Below are positions 11,813-23,332 of a stretch of 64,000 nt of DNA, in pieces. The DNA is from Panorpa germanica (Eukaryota > Arthropoda > Insecta > Mecoptera > Panorpidae): positions 8,184,001 to 8,248,000 of the forward strand of contig OY783214.1 in NCBI GenBank assembly GCA_963678705.1, read 5' to 3'. The position numbers and the translations under genes were made by a program. A model generated the notes under the pieces. It was not told the origin of the DNA and searched no databases. It saw only the letters and a list, made by a program, of their open reading frames with translations. The number at the start of each line of letters is the position of its first letter. Positions within the stretch are counted from its first letter, which is position 1.

Positions 11813-12189
11813 TCACTCGTGTTTGTGATTTTGTATTATTTTACATATAAAGTAAATCTTTTATTTATATTTCTTCTTTTTTTTTGAACTGCAAACAAAA
11901 ACAACTTCTATTAAATTTATAAAATAGGAAAATATATGTTTTACAATGCTTCATGCATATTTTATATTCGGTTATGTATGTTCATGTATATTTGAAGAAT
12001 AATTCTTGCGGTTCTTTTCCATTACAACTAAAACCTTAAGAAGTTATACCACATTGACCATAAGTAGTGTAAAATCTTAAAGATTATATTCGCGATCAGA
12101 TTGTAGCTATATAGTATTGAATTTTATTGCAACAGCCTCTACGACATTACAAATTTTTAAACATTTTTTAAATTCTTTTCTCCCTTTTC

Positions 12190-12665
12190 AATTCTCATCT
12201 TCCTTGTTATCTTGCTTTACTGTCTCCTCCTTACTTCCACCAACTATCTACTTTCTCCTCTTTTCTTACAATCGTTCATCACGACTACCTCTGCTTTTAG
12301 AGCTTCTCCTCCTTCTCTGTTCTCTTTCTCCTTTCTCTTTCCTTGCAATAACTTCTCCAAGCTTAATTCACTTACCACTTTATCCTGACACCTATACTTA
12401 ATGTGTTCAAATGTTTCTTCTTCCCGCGGTATAATTTCTATTCTACTGTTCCATAATACCTAATGCCTTTTCTTCATTCTCCAGCCTAAACCTAGCAATC
12501 ATTTTCACATCGTTTCCCCCTTAGTTTTCCAGGTACCGTGGCAATCCATTTGTCCATAATCTTCTGTATCTTGTATTGTATCTTCCTTCGTTCATCTTCC
12601 TCATCCTCTCCTGTTGTTTGATATCCATATCTCTTTCTTACCTTATCAGCTTCTTACCTCTCTTC
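12190..12665 (-). pseudogene. Decayed non-LTR retrotransposon RT C-terminal region
   Basis: The strand bias (pyrimidine-rich plus strand) hides a purine-rich coding remnant on the minus strand. From 12600 leftward it reads GRYNTRYRRLWTNGLPRYL, then a stop, then KMIARFRLENEEKA, then, after stops and a frame change, PREEETFEHIKYRCQ (about 12420-12385), and a Lys/Arg/Glu-rich tail. This order (YN.RY, G.P.YL, RFR..NE, then E.ET.EH....C) is the C-terminal end seen in many insect non-LTR retrotransposon polyproteins. Several in-frame stops show it is dead. Clade (R1-like or other) is uncertain, and the rest of the element was not found. Confidence 0.6.
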
Positions 12666-14127
12666 CTCTCAGATTGTAGCTATAAGTAATTTGAATAACT
12701 CGTCAATAATGATTTCTTCTACTATTGCTGATTATTTATAGTTATTTATTTATTGTTAATGTTAATTAAACTGATTTTTGCCTGGAAGGCAATTTATAAT
12801 TATATCTATTTTATTTTGCGCAAATAATTAAATTAACTCTAAACAAAACTCTATCTGAAAGATTTCTAATTCAATTATACATCTCGTGCACGAGTGTTAT
12901 GTCCCGTCCCATCCCGTTTCGTCCAAGATACGAGTCTGTTACGAATATTGCGAGTGTGCGACTCTTAGAAAATGTTAGAACATCGGTTGGAACGACCCTT
13001 TGGATGCAAGCAATCTTCACCAACGACGTACTTGAAGTAGAAATTCTCGTTTTGCAAATGTCGAAATGTCGTCTAGTTCTTGTATATACGAGTACTAGTC
13101 ACTGCCGATACTGTGCATAATAATTGCCATGGAAACCGTCAAGTAGATACCAATTGTATATGGTTTACATCAACCATACACCCCCCTCCCCATGCACAGT
13201 CCTGTCACAAACAGATTATAGATTCCATACCAAGTATCATTGTACTATGCTACTTAATTATAGACAAGAGTAATCCATTACAATTGCTTTTCATTTTAAA
13301 TGAAATTTAAATACACATTTATTAATTTGAAATACAAGTGTATAATGTATTTAGAAATAATTATAAGTTATAGAAAATGCAATAAACTTATCGGGGTATT
13401 AAACTATTAGAGTAGTTTATAAATTTTAGTTGAAATACAATTCAAAGTTCAACTCATTCTAAGAATTATAGCATTTGAAAAAATCAGTATTTTATTAACG
13501 AACATTCTAATACAATACACAGAAAGGGTATTATTATTAATGATCCTTCGTTGGCCCATTTCATAAAACAATACGTTATAGGCTTAATACGTAACATACA
13601 CAAATCCTTCCATTGTTTCGCAAAGCTTCCATACCTGTTATTTAGGTAACCTTGAACTTAACTGTCTAGACGTTTCATTATTTAATTAAAAATAGAATTA
13701 TTCACACAAAACATTAGATATTCCCTGTATATTCATATATGCTCCATAATGTAAAAATAATATCCTGTATATGTATTACATAAAATGAATAAACATGACA
13801 GTACATGCTATGTACATGCAGTACCTGTGAAATATGCACATACCTTACCATTTGCACATACATATGACATACAGTGTAGGTTTTACATTACAGCAGTGTG
13901 CATATAGAATATAAAATATACATGAGTGTATGTAATTTGAATATAGTATGTATATCCAAATTTTTCCTGAATTATATATTGCAGCGGTCACTCCAAATAA
14001 TACCACTTAAAATGGCTGTAGTAGTTAATTATGAATCATTTTTATTTCATATTTTACAACAATATTAAAAACATATTTAATTTTTTTATACTTTCATTGG
14101 TATCATTTTAACTCCTTATGCTGTTAC
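12666..14127. other. No gene recognised; CpG-richer patch at 12895-13060
   Basis: 12895-13060 is GC-richer with many CpG and contains the 12-mer TGCGAGTGTGCG (12949-12960), which recurs exactly at 27957. The open frame there (73 codons) has no recognisable product. The remainder is AT-rich; 13730-13960 is a stretch of ATGTACAT/TATATG-like low-complexity sequence. Confidence 0.4.
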
Positions 14128-14275
14128 GGATGGCGCCACTATTAACAAATCCATATGATTTTTAGGAAGTGCTAACCTTTAAACGATATGTCTTAAAATT
14201 TCAAGGCATTCCAACTGTTAGTTTATGAATTAAATTGGTTTTAGTGACTCTACTTATGTAATATAATATAATTTG
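14128..14275 (+). mobile_element. Mariner-like 5' fragment, copy A
   Basis: Contains GATGGCGCCACTATTAAC, then AACCTTTAAACGATATGTCT, AAAATTTCAAGGCATTCCAAC, TGTTAGTTTATGAATTA and TAGTGACTCTACTT, matching in order the fragments at 44846 and 50715. The block resembles the 5' untranslated end of irritans-type mariner elements. No coding part remains. Confidence 0.5.
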
Positions 14276-17200
14276 TAATATAACTGCAACGATTTTGAAT
14301 AAACCTCTCCTCGTATTTCACAAACGAAACGTTGGCGCGATAACAGTCAATAGTTTCTTTATTTCTTTTTGATATTCCTTACTGTATAATCTTTAAAGCT
14401 CAAAGAACGATACAAATATGTCGTACAGAATATATTTACATGCATTTCTCTGAAATACACTGTTAGTTATATGCTCTTTCAGACTCACTGTATTTTTAAA
14501 CAGTCATTGAATTCAAATTTCTTATTTAGTAACAAATATTTACAAGTACCTAGGAGTCTGCATCTCGCGTACGCTGTTTGTATTTCTGTAAAGAGATTTC
14601 TAAATACACGAGAATTCTGAAATATCAAGACGACTCACTACACTACAGATGCATTTCTGATTGAGTTGTAAGTGCTACTTTTGATGCACAAACTGTAAAG
14701 CAATACATGCAATTCTAAAACTGCAATCATCTTAAAAGTATAAAGTGTTATCATCAAAGGAAAATATTTTTACGGAGCATAATGATGCTACAAAGATATG
14801 ATATGAGTATTTCTTACAGATATTCTTTATCAAAATCTTCAGAGATATGAAAGATGTTTCAACAATAAAATATTTACTCATAACCAGAGCTGTATTTAGG
14901 AAAAGAATTTTTCTTTAGAGATCTTTTTTTTAATTTTAATATTGGTTAGTAAAAAATGGTTGTTTGCATGTTTGATGATAAAAGATTAAAGAATGTATTT
15001 ACTAGACAAGTCTGGACAAATTCAGTTAAAGAAAAATTGAATATCGTTGAGTGGGGAATTACTGTAAATATGGAAAGGACAGGCACATCTATGAATTATA
15101 ATTAGAATTAACTATAAAATTTGTAAATATCTTTTAAATCATAGATGGCGCTAATATTTAATTTACAATGTCAATGTCGTTAAGAAATGTGCTTAGTGAT
15201 AGACAGGATATGGAATATAGTGGGTTTAAAAGTATAGGTGTATTAATAAATGCAATGTAAAATGTTAATAAAACGAATTAAGAAGGGCGAAAAAGGACCG
15301 TGAATTATTATTGAAATCATAAACGATATTCACTTTTACCTGTGCAAATACTTTGCAAAATAAGCAATGCGTGGATCATTAAAATCAATCGAATCAATGT
15401 AACACCGACATACATACTCTAGTGTTCCTACTAGTAGCCCTAAAAGCAATTTCGGTTCCCCCCACCACTCACCACATCCGTATTTATATATGAAACCAGC
15501 GTTAAACTATAATAGGTATACCACAATATAAATTTTAATTAATATTCAGTTCATATTCACGTTGTTATTATTATTTGTGTTTACTGTATAATTTTAAGCA
15601 CAATTTGAAATAACATATAATATAATCTTATTTGAATATTATTGTTGAACATGACATAATTCGTCCCAATGATATTGTTATGCTAATATTAAATGTGTAT
15701 AATGTAAATATGCATATTAATATAATAATAACTTCTGATTTAAATAACATAGTAATATATAGTCCTTCTCTTCTCGTCCCCTGGTTGGCACTAAGCCTTC
15801 CAAATTTTATAGCATCCGAAGTGCCTTCATCAATTTCGCAGCGGATGTTTTTATTTCAAAAGGGAAGTTACATTTTTATTTACTTTAATATACTACAACC
15901 ATAGCTATACATTTTCAATAATAATTTATTCTTAAATTCTTTAGATTACATTTACAATAGAACACAAATAGAACAATTACAGATTTGCACGTGTGTCTAA
16001 AACGTTTCAGTCTAACACAGAAACAAATCTATTTCTTTTGTCATATACAGTTTTATTTTTCCACTTAGTCTCCTTGTAAATCCATCCAAATTCAGCAGTC
16101 CGAAAATTCACAGTGACAAATCTATGTACTGCATAGAAGTATTGCTTTATATTCGATTTTTTCATCATTACAGAAACAATAACATCGACTGATGCACATA
16201 ACTGTTAAACAACAACTGTGCATTTAATATGGCTAATATGTCCAAGAGTATCTTCCAACGCATTTGCAATTATATTACAAGAATATTTTTAATATTACGT
16301 CTTACGTAATACTTACGTAAATTACGTCTTAACCTATCTTCAATACGAATGTTAATAACTCGCATGATTAATCAGTCTCGTGCTTGATTGCATTTTCTAA
16401 TTGTATTAAATATTGTCTTAATTCGAATTTCTTTTTGTTTCAGGTAAGGCCATGAATTTCCTATTTACGTGTTCTAATATTCGAGTACACATTGTGCGAG
16501 TTGTGATAAATTGGATCTTGGTAACTATAATATACTCGTAAATTTATTTTATTAATATTAAATGAAGTTTCTTGACGACCGTCACCATGTTTTCAATATG
16601 AAGGTCCACTCGTACTAGAAGCTGTATGCCGTAATGATTTATAGGATGTCACTTTTGCAACAATGCATTCTGTTGACAATGTGTGACGTAGATTTATTCA
16701 ATATTCTAGAAATATTGTCAGGAGCTTTCAACGCAATCATATTGAAAGCTTAGAAAGCTCAAACATTAAAATATTTACAATTATGAGCTTTTTATAAGCA
16801 TACAATCTTATCTATTTCAATAATTTTTTCAAAATTTCTTGTATGACATTCACTTCAATATAATGCACATTACATAAGACTTCAATATGCATATGACTTG
16901 GCCGATATCTCATAAATAGTGTACCAAAAACATCCGAAGTATGCCACACACACATACACGTACATAGCAAAGCACTCTAAGCTTTCTGTAGTTTCATATC
17001 ATATTGAGGCCACCGTAGAGTATCGTATACGCCTAGAACGTAGGACGTAGGACGTAGAGCCTAGAGTCTAAAAGGCCGCCGGGTTGGGTCTGTGTCGGAT
17101 TCCTGCCGGCAGCCAACGGCTATTTGGCGGTCGACTGACGTTGTGGTATGCGCCAATTGGATTTCTGTAGGAGATGCTAAAATTCTTTAACTATAATATG

Positions 17201-17373
17201 TTAAATATATTACTCTCTATTTCACAAGAGTAATGAAAGTTTTAAAGAATAATAAGAAGAGAAAAATATTGTTGTATATTTTTAATAAAATATTATTTTG
17301 TTGTTGTACTATAATTAGCACATATTTCATAAATAAATGGAAAACTGCGCTAGACCCCGTTGTTTATTATCAA
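14276..17373. other. Intergenic AT-rich DNA, no gene recognised
   Basis: No supported gene. 17036-17062 holds a short tandem repeat of GTAGGAC-type units followed by a GC-richer patch to about 17165. 16310-16335 has a few TTACGTAA-like steps. The plus-strand frame at 15632-15904 is AT-rich and unrecognised. Confidence 0.5.
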
Positions 17374-17563
17374 CAGAAGCGTACCGAGAAAAATGGGTAA
17401 TGTGGTCCGCACCAGTGCCCGAAAAATTCGGTTCAATTATGACTAGATATAATTAATTTTACGCGTGATCTAAAAAGAAAGTTATTTAGTTTAAGCTGGA
17501 AGGTAATTATGATAAGATACAATTAATTTCGCATCGGAGCATGTTACTCTCGGTACGCCACTG
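17374..17563. mobile_element. hAT-like MITE with internal 70-bp repeats, copy 2 (best ends)
   Basis: The left tip CAGAAGCGTACCGAGA is matched by the inverted right tip TCTCGGTACGCCACTG; eleven bases (GCGTACCGAGA at 17379-17389 and its complement at 17548-17558) are perfect. The CAG...CTG ends are typical of hAT-type elements. Inside are two units of a 70-bp repeat starting at 17435 and 17505 (AATTATGACTAGATATAATT and AATTATGATAAGATACAATT). Length is 190 bp with no coding capacity. Flanking 8-mers (attatcaa and gtaatgaa) are only partly alike, so a target duplication is not proven. Confidence 0.75.
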
Positions 17564-18882
17564 GTAATGAAGTAATGTTTAGCTTTGAATACGTCCCCTA
17601 ACTAACACAAATTACACACAAATAATATTTAAATTTAAACTAATATGATTCTGCAACTATCTTTGTAGATTTTGGCAAACAGCCATATAAATATATTCCA
17701 CTTAACTTTTTTTAATTTTTTTGTTTCTTCAGCAAGTTCTCGTATTATATAAAAATTATTTTTATTGGTTGTAATCATATCTGATAAAAATATATTTATG
17801 AAAATACAACGATACAAATATGCAATACAACTCTCTTCCATTCGCGTATCTACTCGTATTTTAGTACAGAGTCATTCAATAAAGCTTCTTATTTTGGTGC
17901 ATAAGTATCTCTCATATAAAATATAAGTACATGGGAGTTTTTGAGAGTGCGGGCTTCTGAATTGTGCTTTTGTTGCCAAGAATCACTCAAATCGTTTATT
18001 GATATTGAATGAGTATAAGATACTAACGTATAAAGAACGAAAACGGGAGAACTTGCCAAAGAAAATATTATTTCATACTTTAGGTTATTTAAACATTCCT
18101 TGAAAAATTGTTTTATTAATAAATAATGTTGGAATTTCTTTAAAAAAAAAATTAGGTAAATAATGGGGTATTTTAAAAGCTTGCTTTATATTTATTATCA
18201 CTTAGAATAATAACAAATGCACTCGAATGCCAATTGGAAAACTTTAAGAATGTACAATTATTGTACAAGCATTTAAATCTTTAGTTTCATTAGGTAAAGT
18301 GGAAATCTAAATTGCCTAAGCATTTATTGATTGGGGTAAATAGACAACTTTATAATATAATACATTATTAATAATTTTGAGGTATATCTTCACGCCTTCA
18401 AGAATCATCTACTGAATAAACGTGGCTCATAATTGTAAATATCCGATATTATAGGTTCTCTATGAAAATTCTAACGACTACAAAACTAGAAATAATGAAT
18501 CTAGTAAATCTAAATTTTAATAGAATATGGGGGTGAGAGAGAACAAAGGGTAGCGTTGTTGTTTATATTTTTACATTTTTATTATTCATCGGGCATTTTA
18601 GTAGTAGATGAATATAATATGAAAATGTTTCGTTTGACGAAAAATGATATGTCACTTTTTTTGATGATGAAGTCCACATCGTTGTCACATTATTATGACA
18701 AATTTTACATTCATATATTGTTATTTATAATTTGACGTTTCTTAGATATATTAGTACAAAAATTATGGATCAAACTTATGCGACATTTACATAGTTAGAA
18801 TGATGTATTGATAGATGATAGACACATAAAATTAAAGAATTGTTCATAAATGTTAAATAATTGTTCTAAGTTTTATTACTTA
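17564..18882. other. Intergenic AT-rich DNA, no gene recognised
   Basis: Only AT-rich sequence with short chance frames; no repeat copy, tRNA or exon could be supported. Confidence 0.5.
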
Positions 18883-19214
18883 TCTTCTTCTTCTTCTTAA
18901 TATATATAAATTACGTGTCACGTTGTTTGTCCGTGTTTGTCCGCGATGGACTCCTAAACTACTTAACCGATTTTAATCAAATTTGTACACCGTGTGCAGT
19001 TTGATCTAACTGGAAAGATAGGATAGCTTACATCTCAATTTATGATTGCAATATTATCTTATTGCAATTAATTATTAATTATCTGTTAGCTCCAAACGAT
19101 TTTAAAAGATGGCGACATCTGTTGACTAGATTGAGTAAATATTCAATAGATGGCGCTATGTAATGTAATATGACAAAAACGTTAGTCACAGCAACGCGTG
19201 GCCGGGACAGCTAG
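18883..19214 (+). mobile_element. Non-autonomous Helitron, ~332 bp
   Basis: The 5' end begins TC after an A, with a CTT-rich start, then TATATATAAATTACGTGTCA and the familiar insect Helitron segment TTGTCCGCGATGGACTCCTA / AACCGATTTTAATCAAATTT. The 3' end reads GCAACGCGTGGCCGGGACAG followed by CTAG and a T. The 5'-TC, CTAG-3' ends and insertion between A (18882) and T (19215) fit Helitron rolling-circle integration. It lacks Rep/helicase coding, so it would depend on an autonomous relative. It looks little damaged. Confidence 0.8.
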
Positions 19215-19554
19215 TACTTTATAAACATATAAAACAGCCTGAATGAGTACATAGTACCGACAAAGAATACCGATGTATTAAGTTACATGTTTCTTTAGAT
19301 GTACAACTTTTTTCAACAGATAGAAAATACATGTTGGATGACGGATGTTGGTGTCGCACTGGTGTGGACGACGCATTACATCATCCAGACGCATAACATC
19401 AAAAGGAACTTGTTCAAAGTTTTTAAACGAACACAAGTCAACTAAATTCAAAGTATACATTAATAATATTTGAAATATATCAACTGACTTTGTAAAACTT
19501 ATTATACGTGCTATATCAGTTTTGTGTTCGTTGCACCAAAGGATATATAACAAG

Positions 19555-19596
<42 letters not shown>

Positions 19597-20017
19597 GTTA
19601 TATAGTTTTACATAATATAATGTATTTAAAATTTAACGGTATATACATGTATGATACGTACATGTCGCGATGGGGTTGAAGTTAATTTCATGACTAACAT
19701 GTGAAAAATGTCTGCACCGTGTCTATTCAAACTACATTATCTATTAAATATTCAATATGCACTTTTCACCATCCATCACACTTGGGTGGTTTTAGGGTTT
19801 AGCTTGCATATGTGTCAGGGTGTAGTGCTGCTGGTGCAGTGTGCATCTACACTAAGCGATAAAGATGCATATTTATTATATAGAAAACACCAAGTTAAAA
19901 ATTAATAATAAAAATAAAGTATGCCTAGTTTAAATTATATGGAATCGGTGGTTTTCGTGCTTAAAAAAAGGGAAGCCAAAATTGTTGCATAAATATTAAC
20001 TACTCTGATTCTTGCAG
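19215..20017. other. No gene recognised; contains TA microsatellite
   Basis: A (TA)n run occupies about 19557-19593. The minus-strand frame of 91 codons at 19278-19553 gives a mixed-composition product (with a CSFKNFEQVPFDV segment) that I do not recognise; it could be a decayed transposon fragment or chance. Confidence 0.45.
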
Positions 20018-20285
20018 CAGAGACGTACCCAGGTGCATGGCCTAACATAGGCCTTTAATCATTACCTTCAATTATGACTAAATACAGTTAATTTTGCGTG
20101 GGAATTAAAAGAGAGGTAATTTGAGGTACACTGAAAGGCAATTGTGTATAGGTGAAATTGATTTTGTATGAGAGCTACAAAGAAAGTAATTTCATATATT
20201 TTGGAAGGTAGTTGTGACTTAGATAAAATTGATTTCGCATGGTAGCTAAAAAATAGACCCCCATTACTCTCATTACACCATCATT
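20018..20285. mobile_element. hAT-like MITE with three 70-bp repeats, copy 3
   Basis: Left tip CAGAGACGTACCCAGG. Three units of the 70-bp repeat start at exactly 20070, 20140 and 20210 (AATTATGACTAAATACAGTT, AATTGTGTATAGGTGAAATT, AGTTGTGACTTAGATAAAAT). The right end (attactctcattacaccatc) is a degenerate version of the ACTCTCGGTACGCCACTG tip. It has one more internal unit than the other two copies. Confidence 0.65.
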
Positions 20286-23275
20286 TGACAGTGAAACTAT
20301 ATAGATTTTAGGTTAGGCTATTAGTTATCCCCAGAAAACTTTGTTTATTAACATTGGCCAAAATTATGAAAAATAATCAACCAAAAACTTTAAAACTCAC
20401 AAACTTTATTATAGTAGTTGTCAATACTACTTCTGAACTTGTAATATCTGGTACTTTAAGAATTTAAATTATCATGTCTATAAACTTTACTTTAATATCA
20501 GTTCAAGATTTATGGAATTATTAAAATCAACGAAAAGTTATTGAAATGTTGAAATTTAATGCAGATTATTCCGACAGTTTTCATTTACTGAACTCCTACA
20601 GATATTTTAAAGTTTTTTGAAATTAACAGTTTAACGCTAACGTTTTCAGCTAACAATTTTCTTTACTTAAAGAAAAATTAATGACTATATTTCATTTATA
20701 AATGTCTGTTATATTTAACATTCAAAATATGTGATTTAATAGTTTACATAAACTTTTATATTCTTTAATAAATTTTAATATAAGAGTAGTTCTAGTTTAA
20801 ACTATTTTTAATAATGAAATTAAATGAATTATACTTGTAGTGTTTCACTATATGAAAAACTGTATTATATTTAGAACCTATACAACAAATTCTTTTCACG
20901 TTTTTTAGATCATTAAAATATGTTGCAGAAATATTTTTAATTTAAAATTACAGCGAAATATTCAAACACAGATTATTTGAATTCGTTATTATTTATTTGG
21001 GTTGAAATGAAAACTTTAAATATACGAGTATTCATCTAGATTTTATTTACAGATTAATTGAAGCAAATGTTAAAAATCTCTATATACGAGTATAACAAAC
21101 AGCTTCCGTAAAAGAAATGTTTCACCGTCGACATATCCGGTAGTATAGTTTGCATAGATGGTACTTAAGCAAGATTGTTGTATCTATGGATTCGATTCCT
21201 GAACTAATACCACCATTCTAACTTAGTTTACGTGTTGTTTTATTGTGATGACTGATTGTATGTAATATATAATATTATAATCGAATTGGGAAATTTTATA
21301 CCTCATATATTGAGCTCAGCATAAGAAAAGGTAAACATGTAATAGCAAGTCATCAGTGATGATAGTATAGTACTGGAAATAGATTACATTAAATAAGAAT
21401 TAAATAAATTTTTAAAGGGAATATGGAGGATAGCTCAAAATTGGACTTATAAAACGCAGGATACATCTACTGTCTATATGAAGACAGTGAATCAAAGTCG
21501 CCAACTATTTCAAATTAAATTAGAAAAAATGAATAAAATCTAAGAATTTTTGTTAGAATCCCGATTGATGAAATGGTCAACGTCTTAATGCACCGCACGT
21601 CTCAATCTTTAAACATCTATTACATCCGTCTGTGCAGTGAAAAGCCCACAAAACGCGCTCATATTAAAAAAAATTTATAGTCAATACGTTAATGGGGCAA
21701 GTCGTTGCTGGCGTCGGCGTCGACGTCGGTATCGTCGGTTTCACCATCGGTGTCTTTCTTTGTCTCGTTGCAGTCATTACTTATATTTAGGTGTATTATT
21801 TCCCTATAAGTTTAGGCGTCGTCTTGTGTATATGTCACGTTTTCTGCTGCCGCACATTACCTTTTATATGCCGAAGAGAAGCTTTTTATAGCCCCATTAC
21901 GACAGAGCTTTAAGCTCAAAGATATGTCTGTTTGTACTAGTATATATGTATAATATTTTTTGGTCTATCGATAACGTTTTTTTACATTCTGGAGGTGACA
22001 TTAATATGCAGGCTCGCTGCAATATCGATTTTATATTTCAAGCACTTTACGGTTCAAATAAAATTATTATTCGACGTTAATTTGTTGGAGTTTTGAATAT
22101 CAAATTATTTCTTGCATTGCATTTGCATATACATTCATGCAGATCTATAGAAAATAGTTATTTGTTGCTATTTATTTATATAAAACTATGTGCTATTAAA
22201 AAATTAATTACATATGCAAAAATGTATGTCACTACTTGTACCATATTCTATAAATATATTAAATTAATTGCAAAAATTTTACATGAACAAAAATACATAA
22301 TAAATAAATTTCTAACGAAAGTATTGTACGAGTGCTATGCAATAAATAGAGCAGGCATTTTGTATGTGTCACAAACGAACAAGTTTTTTGTCTTGTTCGC
22401 AAATTCTTGGTATAAAAATACCATTGTATGCGATTTATTACAAAACAAGATTTTTAAAGCAAACATTTAACAAACGCTGTACATCTTTCATTGACAGGTA
22501 CAGTCATATTAAAATATATTTACTTATAAATTATTTTTTTTCTCCACGAGGTTTGCTTTTATATTTTTTTTTATTTGGTCGGCTTTAATTTAGCACAGAT
22601 TGTGTTTGGTTCCCTGTGCCTCACATTTTGGACTGGTTATTAGCAGATGTCGGACTGTCATTTGTGTCTGATAGTTGTCACGCTATAAAGAAAGTTGTAC
22701 ACTGTAATTCTTAAAGACGCTCTTTGAGAGTGGATTCTTTTTAAGCTACTTAAGTTCATTCACCCAAAGCTTTCGGTCGACCTCAAATAAGTTGTAAAAA
22801 GGGTACATTATCTTAGAGAGGTCTTGAGTTTTCTAATGTTAAGAAGAACCTTTTAAAGGTTACGATATTGGGGACGTAGCATTAATGTGTCAAATTCGTA
22901 TGATGGTTCGAAGTGTTGCGATTTTTTTTTTCTTTATTGTGTTACAGCAATTTTAACTGCTTGGTTATATTTACCAGATTTATAAAAATTTAATTATTAA
23001 TTAATGTTAGTGTTTAGTTGTAATAGCTTTATCGTTATACGTTGGTGTCAGTTAGGTCGTTTTATAGAGCTTTAATTATTCTGGGAATTATGCTTTTATT
23101 ATTTCATGATCTATATAGTCATACGAGTCTTTGAATTTACCAAAAGTAGTATTCACTGTTATTTTGTAAATTAAACACAATTCATAATTAACCTTTAGAA
23201 AGATCTGGATGACCAGCTCTTGCGTGACAGTAAAAATGAAGATTTTGAATAACAAACACTTTTTAGATAATTCTG
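20286..23275. other. Intergenic AT-rich DNA, no gene recognised
   Basis: 21690-21850 is a CpG-richer patch with GTCG-type repeats (gcgtcggcgtcgacgtcggtatcgtcgg). 21138-21200 has a tRNA-like look (see findings). An open frame at 22093-22470 (125 codons, no ATG start at its 5' end, very rich in Ile/Lys/Tyr) is judged chance. Nothing else is supported. Confidence 0.5.
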
Positions 23276-23332
23276 TTTTTTTTTTTTAATAATAATTTAC
23301 GGGCTTCCTACCACGGTCTTTTTTTCACCCCT
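23276..23332 (-). repeat. Poly(A)-tailed retroposon 3' end, copy 1
   Basis: On the minus strand: AGGGGTGAAAAAAAGACCGTGG, TAGGAAGCCCGTAAATTATT, then an A-rich tail. The same order is seen at 27087-27180 (-) and 55490-55542 (+). Likely the 3' end of a SINE or LINE family. Confidence 0.55.

Noticed and set aside
22093-22470. 125-codon plus-strand frame
   Set aside because: No ATG at its 5' end, composition follows the AT-rich background (Ile, Lys, Tyr), no motif or splice context, no recognised family.
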